This document shows, piece after piece, positions 41,907-51,805 of a DNA stretch of 51,805 nucleotides (its first letter is position 1; each line of letters starts with the position of its first letter). Origin of the DNA: Acanthamoeba lenticulata (lineage: Eukaryota > Discosea > Longamoebia > Acanthamoebidae); NCBI GenBank assembly GCA_002179805.1, contig NAVB01001059.1:1-51805 (forward strand), given 5' to 3'. The translations under genes were made by a program, and so were the position numbers. The notes under the pieces are model-generated. The model did no database searches. It saw only the letters and a program-made list of their open reading frames with translations, and was not told the origin of the DNA.

Positions 41907-44900
41907 TTAGGCCATGGCGCTGTCGGCCCGGCTCAAGAGGCGCTGGTAAACTGCAAACAGACAAGTAATGGGACGCGTCAACGTGCAATGAAAGGGCGAA
42001 ACCAGCCAAGTCTTGACCAGTGAAGAAGGTACCTTCTTTGAAGCGGTCGCGGCTGGCCGTGCAGTGGGCGAGCTGATTCTCGAGCATGACGGCGCGCTCC
42101 CTCAGCTCGACGGCGCCCAGCGCGAACAGCTCCGAGAATCGATCATCGCCCAGCTTGCGGAAGTGGTCCGTCACCTCTCCGCCGAGCCGTTGGAACCTGC
42201 AGCCCTCGGCGCGGTCAGTCGATGGCCTTCGTCATCATCATCTTCATCAACAACATAGAGGAAAGGTGCTTCGTACATGGGGTCGAGGAAGAAGGCGTTG
42301 AGCTTGTTGCGTACATACTTGACGAAGAAGAACCGGATTCCGGCAAAGAGGCGAGCCGACATGGTGCACACCTGGTTGTAGGCGTCCTCTCCGATGCGGC
42401 GCGACCGGCTCACCTCGATGTTCACTGGCAAGAACAACAAGAAGACGGTATATGTGTTATTGTTGTTGTTGTTGTTTGTGAGGAAACAGATGATAGCCAT
42501 GGCGAGAGGCATGAAGCTGGACGTACCGGCCCCGCTCTCGTTCCGCTGCATCATCTGCATGACCCGCTCTTGCGTCTGGCTGGCATCCCTGGCCAGGTAG
42601 TTGTATCTTCCACTACGTCAGATGAAGATAACAGCGGCCACGACGGTGAAGAAAAAAAAAGAGACCAAGACGGCGAGGGCGCACTCTTTGCCCAGCTCGG
42701 AGAGACCCGTGAGGAGGTCCCAATCGAGGATCTTGGTGAAGGTCTCAAAGTCGTCCATGAGCTTCGATCGGCAGAGCTCCTCCACGCTGTCGACGAACCC
42801 GCCATACACGGCGCGGAGCTCCTTGATGAAGGGGTCGTACACGTTGAGCACGCCGCTCTCGCCGCTCTTCATGACCGAGATGCCGATATCGCACAACCGC
42901 TTGAACACGTAGGAGCATCGGGCCAACACGACATCGATCAGCGGCTGCAGCTCCTTGCGCGCCTTGATCTGCACGATGTCACTCGCCTGTTTTGTTGTTG
43001 GTCCCACGAGGGAAAGAAAGTATTAGAGAGAGAAATGACTCCCCGCGTGGCGCGAGGCAACAAGAGGAGCGGTGGGGGCGGGTGGGGCAGCCATTACCGC
43101 TGTTTCGAAAACGGGCACGTTGTGGTACTTGGAGGTGCCGATGGCCGAAGCCACCTCGTGGATGGAGATGAAGGGGAACTCTGCACCAGAGAAAGACAGA
43201 CGGCCGCGTGAGACGAAAGGCGACGAGAGACCAACAGGAGGAGGTTAAGGTACCTTTGCTGTGAGCCACGTATTCAAACTCATTGAGCAGACGTTCGTAT
43301 TGGGCGCCGCCATAGATCTTGTAGTGGCTGTTCTGGATGTCGTAGTCGATGCCGTGCGCCGGCCATTCGCCGATTCCGCTGGACGCCTTCTCTTCTTGCA
43401 GGGTCTCGCCGTAGGTGTCGGGATTACCGATGATCGAGCCCTCGAGCAGGCGCTCGATCAGCAGGTTGAACGACTGCACGTAGCGGTTGACCTTGGTGCG
43501 CAGCAGCTCCAAGTTGTTAGACTCTAGCTCCCGCTTCACCATTTGCAGTTCCTGGATGGGTAGTCGTGATGATACGTTCATGTAAACGATTCAAGCCCCG
43601 AAAGGAAGGCCGAGGAGAGGCGAGGGTACCCGTTCGCTTTCCTTGCAGATGTTGTCCAGCATGTGGAGGGTGGGCGGCACGCTGGTGTAGTATTTGTCCG
43701 TGAGCATGCGCTCCAGGTAGGCCTTGACGCGGTGGAATCCCACCTGCTCGGTGAACCTGTCCTCTCGTTCCGTCAGAAAACAAGGCGAGACCCGACTGAG
43801 TCTCGGGCGGGGGGGGGGGAGACGACAACGCACTCTTGCTCGTCAAACTTGATCTCGAGCAGACGGCGGTAGTCGTCGAGATAGCACTCCTTGATGCCTT
43901 CACGGAAGCGCTCGCTGTCGAGGTTGCGACGCACCGGGAGGGAGATGAAGAAGGGCTTCTTGCCCTCGGGCAGGTTCTCGCCGGCCAGGTACTTGGCCGC
44001 AGACTCGGGCGTGCGCAGCTCCTTGACCCGGTTGTCGAACTTGGTGTTGACCAGCACGGTGCGCACAAAATGGGGGTCGAAGCGGCGCACGATCGGCCGC
44101 GACGACGTATTGGCCCACTCGACCGTCGACTGTTCCAAGCAGACGATGATTCGGTTCGAGGGCGCCATCAGCTTCTCCACCATCCGCTGGATATCGGCCC
44201 GCAGCTTCTCCTGTTCATGAACCAGCATGAGTAAGCTTCACGAGCTAATGTTAAGTAGGCAAGGGAGGGACTTGTGGGGCGCTTTCGTACGTCGCCGCCA
44301 AGGCGGAAGCCCGGCGTGTCGTAGATGGTCAAATTGGCGCAGTGGGCATACTCGACACGCAGGATGATGGGTGCCGGGCTGACATGCTCTCCGCGACCGG
44401 CCTTTTCGTTGGTGCGCCGCACAATCTCCTGCACGAGGTCCTCGATGGGCGTGTCGCGCGGTTCCCACGAATCTGAACGCCGTTGAGAAGAAAAAGACTC
44501 AGAAATAGACGTGAAGGAACGGAAGCGGATCAAGCTGCTTACCCGCTTCGGTCGTCTGCAGGCCGGCCTCACCGTCGTTGTAGGCGTTCTCTTTGCGGAA
44601 GCGGCAGTTGGGAATTTCCTTCTCCGGGTTGTTGATCATCTGCAGGATCAACGGCCTCCGTGTGCCAATATCTGCAGCGGCGATCGCCAGCTTTAGCTAG
44701 AGCGAACGACGGCGAAGCCAAGCAGAAAAGACGTACTGGTCTCGACAATATTAAACTGGAAGCCAAGCAGGGCTTCGATGAAGCTGGACTTGCCATCGGA
44801 CTGCATGCCCACCACCACGAGCTCCGGTGTCTCGAATTGAATGCCAAAGCTGCAAACAACAAAAGAACGAGAAGCACATGAGCAAAAACGAGAAGACAAA

Positions 44901-45974
44901 GAGCGAAGCGACCAGCGAGATCGTGTGAAGTCTTACGTACTCATGCGAGATGCATTGGAGATCGTTGAAAAGGGCGTAGAGTTCGCGGTTGGAGTCATGA
45001 GTTGACTGCTCATACTTGTCAATTTTGACAGCCTCTTGGTCGAGCTTGCTGCGCACCATGCGCGCCCAGGCCTCTTCCTCCTCGCGCTTGCGCTTCCTCT
45101 CTTCCTTCCGGCGACGCTCCTCTTCTTTCATCTGCTGAATGGCGGCCGTTACGGCATCGTCGCTCGCGGGCTGGCCGGCGATACCCGAAGCCCCAGCGGC
45201 TCCACCACCCGGGTAGGGCGTGTACGGCGAGCTGCCCGCTTGTAGCGACGGCTGCACAACAGGCTGTTGTGGCGGTGGTTGCTGTTGTTGGGGAGATACG
45301 CCAGCGGTGGAGAAGGGCTGCTGCGGAGTAGGCGAAAATGGGGACGCCGAGCTTGGCGAAGATGCCGAGAAGCTGCTGGCGCTACGTTGCTGCACGTTGG
45401 GTGTGAAGGCGCGCGGAGGCGACGTACGTTGCTGCTGCTGTCCAGCGCCAGGAGGCGAGGTTTGTCCGTTTGATGGAGTAAAGCGAGTGGTGAAGGGCGT
45501 GGTGGCCGGCGAAGCACCTGCGGATGCGGCAGGAGAGGCGGAAGTAGCCGCAGGCGTCACCACAGAGCCACCGTTGAGGGAGAAGAGATTGGGCCGCTTG
45601 GCGGCTTGCGGAGGAGGTGGCTGATGCGGCTGTGTCTGCGTTTCTTGCTGTGTTACATTGGCCCCTGGTGGTGGCTTGCTCACGGATCGTGGGGCTGCTT
45701 GCTGTGTGAGACCGCCCGACCGCAGAGCGTCGAAGTGGGTGGGAGTGCCCGCTGTGCGCACGTAGGCCGGCAAGGACGTAGTCTGTTGATTAGGCGTTGC
45801 TGCACACATATATTATTGTTTCACGAGCGTAAGGACCAAAAGATGGAAAGATCATGAGGAACGTTGAGTATGCGTACTGTCGCGTTTCTCTTCCTCAATG
45901 GCTTGAAAGGCCAGCTGGATGCCTTTCAACTCCTCTTCTCCGATGGCTCCATAATCGACTTCGGGCTGGGACAT
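41907..45974 (-). CDS. Dynamin-related GTPase of the ARC5/DRP5 (cytokinesis) type
   Basis: The first exon starts ATG 45974-45972 (MSQPEVDYGAIGEEELKG) and joins TPNQQTTSLPAYV; the stop is TAA 41909-41907. A Pro/Gln/Ser/Thr-rich region of about 180 residues (45200-45790) and a charged coiled coil (KEEERRRKEERKRKREEEE) precede the GTPase. G motifs: VVVGMQSDGKSSFIEALLGF, the switch GTRRPL, YDTPGF and NTKFDNRV. Later matches to plant ARC5 include PDTYGETLQEEKAS (ARC5 PDKFGETLQDER), KIYGGAQYERLLNEFEYV (ARC5 RLYGGAQYHRAMAEFRFL) and FFVKYVRNKLNAFFLDPMFQ. There is no PH or classical proline-rich C-terminal domain. ARC5-related dynamins divide plastids in plants and serve cytokinesis in Dictyostelium (DlpA-C); the second role is likely here. 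Confidence 0.88.
42458..42477. repeat. TTG trinucleotide repeat in a dynamin intron
   Basis: A run of TTG units on the plus strand (CAA on the sense strand) after the exon starting VNIEVSRSRR. Confidence 0.75.
43809..43819 (-). repeat. Intronic C11 tract (sense strand), dynamin
   Basis: Eleven G on the plus strand, about 15 bases after a GTGCGT donor on the sense strand. Confidence 0.85.
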
Positions 45975-46280
45975 GCTTACGTACGGAAGAGAAAAAAGAA
46001 AAATAAAGATGGGCGCGTAGCGGGTGTGCAGAGAGTGCCGGCCGAGTAGCCGTTGGATTTGACGAGCTCGTTGTGTAAGATGCCGGCACAGCCAGAGTTA
46101 TTTTTCTGGTGGCGCAATTACTGGAAAAAATTCAATTTTCATGCCAAGGATTCTTAAAATTCCTTCAAGGAACATAGCCATCCGTGACCGCTCGGAAGAG
46201 AAGAGGAAACCAGAAGAGGAAACTGTGGGCTTCCAGCCCCGGGTGGAGCAGCGAGATGTGGTCGTCTTCCACTATTGACC
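45975..46280. promoter_or_regulatory. Divergent promoter region, dynamin / unknown gene
   Basis: 306 bases between divergent starts. The middle (46095-46160) is AT-rich, with GGAAAAAATTCAATTTTC and AAAATTCC. I see no clear TATA box or ORF. Confidence 0.5.
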
Positions 46281-47481
46281 ATGTCGGAGCAGACACGAAT
46301 TTGGTTGCACGAGGCTCTTGGAGGGCTTATGTGCGCAAAGAGGTAGGGCACACAAGCATCAAGGTTCGTACCTGACGAGAACAAGGGTGAGGTTCCCTAC
46401 CGTGCTGACGCTTCTGCCGAAGACTTTATGTAAGTTGTTTGTGACAAAGCACGGCTTCACAATCAGCGCTGAGGGAGAGGAAAGCGGTGTGGCTTTCTTC
46501 ACTGCTACCGACAAGCAGCAGCACCAGTGCAGAATAAGCTTCCATTTCGAGGTTACAGAAACAGTAGTTGATGTCCTCTACCAAGATGTGGAGGAGATGT
46601 ACGTGCTGGTTTAACAAGACTTGCCATCTTCTAACCTACCTACCGACGCAGATCTTTATGGAATAGATTAGGCAAGGTTATGGCCAAGTATAGAGTGCTC
46701 CGATCAATCAAAGGTGCCAGCCAAGTACCGATGGTGCAGTTGAGTGCTAACATCCTGTAATACAGACCCACTGCCTCCCAAGCTCAGCCGTGCATTTGAG
46801 CTGAAGGACCACACCCTAATTATTCCCGAGCAAAGCCTGAAAGTTGCCTACCTCCAAGAAACAGCTCCCACCACAGTTATTCTTGACATAGTGCGAGTTC
46901 ACGCAAACTTGCACGACATGAACATCATTCAGTCTAACCAAGGTTCGTGTCTTTGGACCCTTTGTGATCAACCTGATTCCTTTCCACAGTCCACACAATC
47001 TTGCACCTGGATAAGTGCCAGTTCAAGATCACGATAGGGGTCAACAAGCGAATGCAGCACATCATGCGAGTCTCCTACAAGGTTGGCTGGGAATTGTGGA
47101 GATCAAGGAACTGGGAAGCTGAAGCGGATGATTTCTTCCTGGGATTGTGCATGTCCCTTCTACGCAAAGGCTTGATGGATGTGGTCTCCCTCTCCCCTGA
47201 AGTGCGCGAGAAGATAGAAAAGAAGAATAGGCGACAGAAGCTTATGAGGACATTCTCCGACTCTCGCGGTTTGATCCGAAGTGCCAACCAATCTGAGCGA
47301 TCTCGAACGCTGAGTTCCTCCACTCCCCCACCCAAGTCCACCTCACAACCTCCTTCACCAAGTAGCCTTGAATTGGTTCGCAGCAATCTGTCAGGTATAG
47401 TTCTTCCCCCTGCCTCAACCAACCCTTATTGATCCTGTGCCTCTTGCAGCGTCGATGGAGGACGTCAGTTTAGTGGACTAG
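46281..47481 (+). CDS. Unknown protein, 316 residues
   Basis: Six exons (46281-46342, 46386-46598, 46652-46713, 46766-46942, 46990-47394, 47450-47481) keep phase throughout and sum to 951 bases, stop TAG. The introns are 36-53 bases, among the shortest here. The start reads MSEQTRIWLHEALGGLMCAK. The middle has alternating beta-strand-like stretches (LCKLFVTKHGFTISAEGEES, CRISFHFEVTETVVDVLYQD, TTVILDIVRVHANLHDMNII, FKITIGVNKRMQHIMRVSYK). The C-terminal third is basic, then Ser/Pro-rich (RTLSSSTPPPKSTSQPPSP). I do not recognise the family. The early part has a faint look of DNA sliding-clamp (Hus1-like) strands, but not enough to name. Base composition is lower in GC than in neighbouring genes. 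Confidence 0.75.
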
Positions 47482-47497
47482 CCACCACAATATTCCA

Positions 47498-47503
47498 AAT
47501 AAA
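47498..47503 (+). terminator. Probable poly(A) signal of the unknown gene
   Basis: AATAAA lies 16 bases past the stop and just before the opposing peroxiredoxin stop at 47522. Confidence 0.5.
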
Positions 47504-47521
47504 ACGTCACATGAACATGTC

Positions 47522-48483
47522 TTACGGTAGATTGGGCTGAGGAGTTGTCCGGAGGTAAGGGGTGATCACTTTGATTCCCTTGGGGAACAGCGTCTTGGCT
47601 TCTTCGGTGGTGATGGTGGGAAGAACCACGCAGTCTTGTCCCTGCTCCCAATTTACCGGAGTGGCCACCTTGTGATTGTCTGTCAGTTGAATGGCATCAA
47701 GCACACGCATCAGCTCGTTGAAGTTGCGACCTGTTTTTCGTTTGCCCGTGGACGTTAGTGAGTACAGCTCAAGCTGCAACAACAGTTGCTGATGTACCAG
47801 TGGCGGCGGGGTAGGTTAGTGTCATTCTGACCTTGTTGCTCGGGTCAAGGAGCCAGACTGACCGGACGGTGAACTTGCCGGCCATGGTGAGGGGCGCATT
47901 GGGGTGAATCATGCCATAAAGGTGGGCGACCTTCCGTTCTGAGTCTGCGATGATAGGATAGTTGACCGAGCAGTTCTGTGTCGAGTTGATATCCTTCACC
48001 CACGCTGTTTCGAAGCCGTTAAGGAAAGTGAATGAAGAAGAAAATGGGGAAGGGTTACCGTGATGGTCTACTATGTTATCGACACTGAGGCCAATCACTA
48101 GGGTGTTCTTCTTGGCAAACTCCTGCTGAAGCTTAGCAACCATGCCCAGCTCAGTCGTGCACACCGGAGTGAAGTCTTGGTATGAAAGGCTCGGTGAGAT
48201 GTTCGGTGTCTACACAAGAGGCAAGCTGCGTACCTCCAGGGTGCGAGAAGAGGATCGCCCACTTGCCTTCCTTCCACTTGTGGAAGCTGATCGGCCCCTG
48301 CGTGGTCTCTGCCTCGAAATCGGGAGCTGTGTCACCAAGGCGAACGGTTGGGCTCTGCACCTGTTCCGAATAAAGACGTTCAATCTTGATGCTACTGCGC
48401 AGTTGCAGCCTCGCCGACGCGGCCGTTGTAGCGGCAGGCCAGGGCCCAAAGCTTCTTGCGATAAAGCAAGCTCTTCTCCTCAT
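47522..48483 (-). CDS. PRDX6: 1-Cys peroxiredoxin (Prx6 type), probably mitochondrial
   Basis: Exons, in coding order: 48483-48234, 48175-48059, 48004-47798, 47730-47522; 783 bases, 260 residues. The catalytic segment SHPGDFTPVCTTELG carries the peroxidatic Cys. Other Prx6 hallmarks are LGDTAPDFEAETTQGPISFH, AWVKDIN, YPAATGRNFNELMRVLDAIQ, KVATPVNWEQGQDCVVLPTI and LFPKG. It reduces peroxides. The first 45 or so residues (MRRRACFIARSFGPWPAATT...) precede the usual Prx6 start; they are basic and lack acids, as in a mitochondrial presequence. Intron 2 (48058-48005) contains a perfect U12 branch sequence but a non-consensus donor. The stop lies only 40 bases from the stop of the facing gene. Confidence 0.94.
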
Positions 48484-48584
48484 CGTCTCACGCGTCTACA
48501 AAGAGCTGAGCGAGAACGGTCGAGAAAAGGAGACTTGGGCCAACAAAAAAGGAAAAACGGAAAGTTCGTGTTGGGTTTCTGCTC

Positions 48585-51500
48585 TCACTCATAGAGAACG
48601 TCTTCAGCAGCGCTGCGCAGATAGTCAAACTGGTGCACCTCCGCTACATCGAGGAAGGTGCGCATCCTGTCGTGGCGAGAGAGGAGACGAGTCAGAGGGG
48701 AAGGCCATTAAGTTGAGGTAGTTGCGCTTCATACCTTTGTCGGAACTGGGTGGGCGAGACGCGCGGCACAAACTCAGACGTGGAGCACTTGCGGCATCGA
48801 AGGCCCATGAAGTCGGCCTTGACTGTTGAGCACTTCTTGCACGTCACGTCCTGGAACTGATACGCCAGACTGTGCGATCGATCCCACCTTGAGTCAGTCT
48901 ACGATGCGCTCATGCGTGGATACACGGCACAGTCCGCTATCTTCATCTTCTTCAAAAAGCGGCACACAGTACCAGTGCTTCTGGAAGATGGAGACCAGGC
49001 GAGTTTCCACCTCCTGCTTGTCGATGCTGTGCTTGCAGAAGCGACAGCGCCAGCCCTCATCACCTGCGATTGCAGCACGATAGTGTCAGTTCGAGCTGTG
49101 TGTTGAGAGCCTCCCGAAGGGGAGGGAGGGAAGTAGTTGAACGCACCCTGGAGGAGATCGACGTCGCGCAAGAGGTCGACGTCGCGGGTGGCGGAGCAGA
49201 AGGCGCAGATGACGGGCAGGCGGAATGACTGGCAGGGCTCCTCGTACCGAGCCTCGTCAGAGAACGGCGGCACTCCAATCAGCTTCAGGAGGCTCTTGCG
49301 CAGCTTGCTGGTCTGCGGTCGGAGGGTCTTGTCGATGCTCATGGCGTGACACAGGAACTTGACAAACTCGAGCGTCGGGTGTTTGTCAATGGCCTTGGCC
49401 ACAGCAAACGAGTGGTATCGGCCACGCCGCCGCTTCTTCAAGTCCTCAGAGATCTCGACGCTGATCTTCTGGATGTCCTGCACCAGCGTGAACAGCTTCT
49501 GCATGAACCGCAGCGGGACGAGCTGCTGAAGATCCTTCACCTCCGACGCTTCTTCATCCTCTTCGGAATACACGCGCTGATCGAGCACGTTCGTCCGCTT
49601 CCCACTGCTGTTGGTCTCCGCGGCTTCCACTGCGCCCACTTGGTGTTAGTTCCAAATGAAACTCGAGCGGCAGGCGCTCGGGACGTACGGGTCTTGCGAG
49701 CCTTCTGGAGCTTGAAATGAAGCTCGCGCTTCTTGTGAATGCCGAGGATAAAGGAGGAGATGGCGATGATGAAGTGGTCCTGGAGCTTGGTGGGCAGGAA
49801 CTCGGCCATGTTCCAGTGCGAGATGATCGACTCTGCGGCGTCCGCGCCACCTCCTGACTGCGACTCGGACTGCGACTGCTGAGCGGCGGCGTCTCCGCCG
49901 TTCTCTTCGGAGAGAGGATGGGCGAGCACGGGCAACATGTTTTCCTTGTCCACTGCCGGAATGCCGCCGTGATTGGCCAAGTCCTTGAACAGCAGCGTGG
50001 CCCAGTAGCGCCGCGGCTCCAGCTCCAGCCACGTGAACAGCGGATTCTCCCTGGTGTAGAGCGACGGCGGTGAGATGTGCTCTCATACGTGAGAGAGGAG
50101 AGGAAGAGTGTCAAAAAGAGGGAGAGGACGCACTGTATCTGGCCAAGAACATAGTTCATGTACTGCTCTGCGCTCTCGAGGGCGGGCTTGTTGGTACTGA
50201 TGATGATCTTGTTAAAGGTGGCGTAGACGATTTTACCGCCCAGATGTTTGAACTGGGCGATGAGGTGGAGGAACATCTTGCGCATCAGCAGCTGCACGTA
50301 GCGGTGGATAGCCGGATCGTAGAGCAGCGACCGCGTGTTGGATAGCCAACGGTAAAAGTGCGTGATGAGCACGTCGGCGTGGTTGTTGGCCGCAATGCCA
50401 TCCGCGGCCGCGGCCGCCGCGCCATAGTCGGTGGCCCACCGGCCGAGCATGTTCTTGAGCACGGCAAAGGCCTTGCCGCAGCCCGACGTCTCGTCTGCCC
50501 GGAGCACCTGCGATGCGGTCGTAACGTTAGCCGCGAAAAGAGGGAGGAGGGCGTCAACCAAGACGTTAGCGAGCTGACGTACATCGCCGCCGGTGAAGCC
50601 GAAGCTGACGACGTTGTCAGGGGCGGTGCCCTCGAGCTCGTGGATGCGGTTGGATTCGCGCACGGTGTTGATTGCCAGTGACTGAACATCCAACTCGGCG
50701 CAGACGCAGCTGTAGCAGTCGGGTGTGATCACTTCCGGGTATAGCTGCATGCAACGGAGGAAACAACGTGAGCTTCAATCAACCCCGGAGAAATAAAAAG
50801 ACGCAGTAGTGTAGTATGTGCACCATTTCATCAGCAGTGGCCATGGAATCGAAGAAGTTGTCGTCGCCCTCCTTGCCTGCAAAATCTGGCCGCTCGCGCT
50901 CTGCAGCCCACAGCACTTGGTTGTCCCGCTTGAGCATCCTGTCGTTAGCGTCCATATCAGCGCAAGTGTCAAGTGATTAGTCGAATGTATATCAACGAAC
51001 AGCGCAACAAGAGACCGGCTTGGCTTACCTGGCGAACAAGATGTCGGATACGAGAACAGGGAAATCGGGGATCATGTTGCCCACGGGCACATTGGCGTAG
51101 TTGCACATCCCAATCTGTGACTCCCACCAGGACAGCGAGTCCCTGCACGTGTCATTGCCCCTCGTGAAATCAGTTATGCTCTACGCCGTGCAATGACACA
51201 GTGGGGACTAACGGGTGTGTGGTGAACTGCGCACCGGAAACGCGAGACGAGGACGTCGGCGGCGTAGTCCTCCCAAGCCAGCGGGGGATAGTTGTTATCA
51301 CGCTCGTTACCAGGGATAGTGGCGCGCGGGAACTCGCGCATGGCCGGGAAGAAAGAGTCGAGCCGGTCTTCGTCAATTGCCGTTTGCGTGATCTGTGCCC
51401 ACGCCACATCGTTACACGACGATAAACACACTCATTCGACCACATGGTCTTCAAGGAGGCAGAGTATGAGTGCAGTACCAGCACGGTAGGCTTGTGGGAC

Positions 51501-51805
51501 TGGTCCTTGTACTCCTTCAATCGTCTGTTGACAGAGCGCAGCGCTTCCGTCACACTCGTGAACCGCTGCACATCGTGCTCCCGCTCGGGCAGTTTGTCTG
51601 CACCAGCACGAATTTAGGCACGTGTCACTACAACGCACTAGTACTGTGGTGGTGCCCACGAGATGCATACCGGTGAAGCGCTTCTCGACGCCCTTTGTCG
51701 CCGTGAGATTCCGTGAATAGGGGTGAATCACAAGTACATGGGCGTGTTTGCGTTCCTCCGCCGAGCCTGGGCCGAGAGGGAGAGAGAGCTTTTGTAAGCC
51801 AACAA
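48585..51805 (-). CDS. POLE: DNA polymerase epsilon catalytic subunit, C-terminal part (5' truncated by window)
   Basis: The last part of POLE; the gene continues beyond 51805. The stop TGA is at 48587-48585. Seen in order: NDRMLKRDNQVLWAAERERP-type segment and GKEGDDNFFDSM (human QVLWAS..RPDLGGKEADDN), CYSCVCAELDVQSLAINT, ITHFYRWLSNTRSLLYDPAI with LLMRKMFLHLIAQFKHLGG and IVYATFNKIIIST (human HFYRWL..SSLLYDPAL, KKLFLQLIAEFKRLG, VIYANFNRII). Then comes HPTLEFVKFLCHAMSID, and two zinc-binding modules with ICAFC, WRCRFC, CKKC and CRKC. This half holds the degenerate polymerase fold and the zinc ends that hold the B subunit. The catalytic half is not in the window. The joins near 48900 and 49100 are approximate. 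Confidence 0.93.

Noticed and set aside
1..51805. Transposons, giant-virus insertions, bacterial transfer, tRNA/rRNA genes and CRISPR arrays
   Set aside because: I found no transposase, reverse transcriptase, capsid or typical bacterial gene, no tRNA T-loop in a cloverleaf setting, and no spaced direct repeats. Nearly all genes carry spliceosomal introns.

Overview
This window looks like nuclear DNA of a free-living amoebozoan, most probably an Acanthamoeba. It is GC-rich and gene-dense, and the genes are cut by many short GT-AG introns. Nearly every protein matches a eukaryotic family, and several have forms known from Amoebozoa: a MEKK-alpha with kinase, F-box and WD40 parts, a tandem coronin, and an ARC5-type dynamin. 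I see no bacterial, viral or transposon genes, no tRNA or rRNA, and no CRISPR array. All gene models are read by eye from splice signals. For several genes (LKB1, Rab18, Ras, peroxiredoxin, FKBP, the complex I subunit, the unknown 316-residue gene) the exon lengths sum to an exact multiple of three.

Layout from left to right. 1-869 (+) NEDD8 E2 UBC12, 5' end cut. 1027-2468 (-) LKB1/STK11 kinase. 2697-5775 (-) TRAPPC14-like trafficking protein. 5847-7825 (-) dynamitin (DCTN2). 7914-8545 (+) small complex I-type membrane protein. 8862-9906 (+) Rab18. 10173-11757 (-) La protein. 12122-18047 (-) MEKK-alpha. 18478-22717 (+) coronin-7. 22993-23979 (+) Ras. 24432-26357 (+) F-box-like protein. 26457-29295 (-) coiled-coil protein of unknown role. 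29460-30984 (-) Acl4-like TPR chaperone. 31082-33531 (+) Lines homologue. 33877-35880 (+) LYR plus transglutaminase-like protein. 36074-37252 (+) FKBP. 37426-41657 (-) inositol 5-phosphatase. 41907-45974 (-) ARC5/DRP5-type dynamin. 46281-47481 (+) unknown. 47522-48483 (-) 1-Cys peroxiredoxin. 48585-51805 (-) C-terminal part of DNA polymerase epsilon, running off the right edge.

There is no operon-like system. Themes do recur: signalling kinases and GTPases (LKB1, MEKK-alpha, Ras, Rab18), membrane traffic and cytoskeleton (TRAPPC14-like, dynamitin, coronin-7, dynamin, 5-phosphatase), and the cullin-RING pathway (UBC12, F-box MEKK-alpha, F-box-like gene).

The most striking signal is in LKB1. 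Its first intron is a textbook minor-spliceosome AT-AC intron. It sits at the same codon and phase as the known AT-AC intron 2 of human STK11, and the other three introns also fall on human positions. Further points of interest are sense-strand poly-C tracts in introns, a probable LYR/transglutaminase-like fusion, and a PB1 domain at the front of MEKK-alpha.
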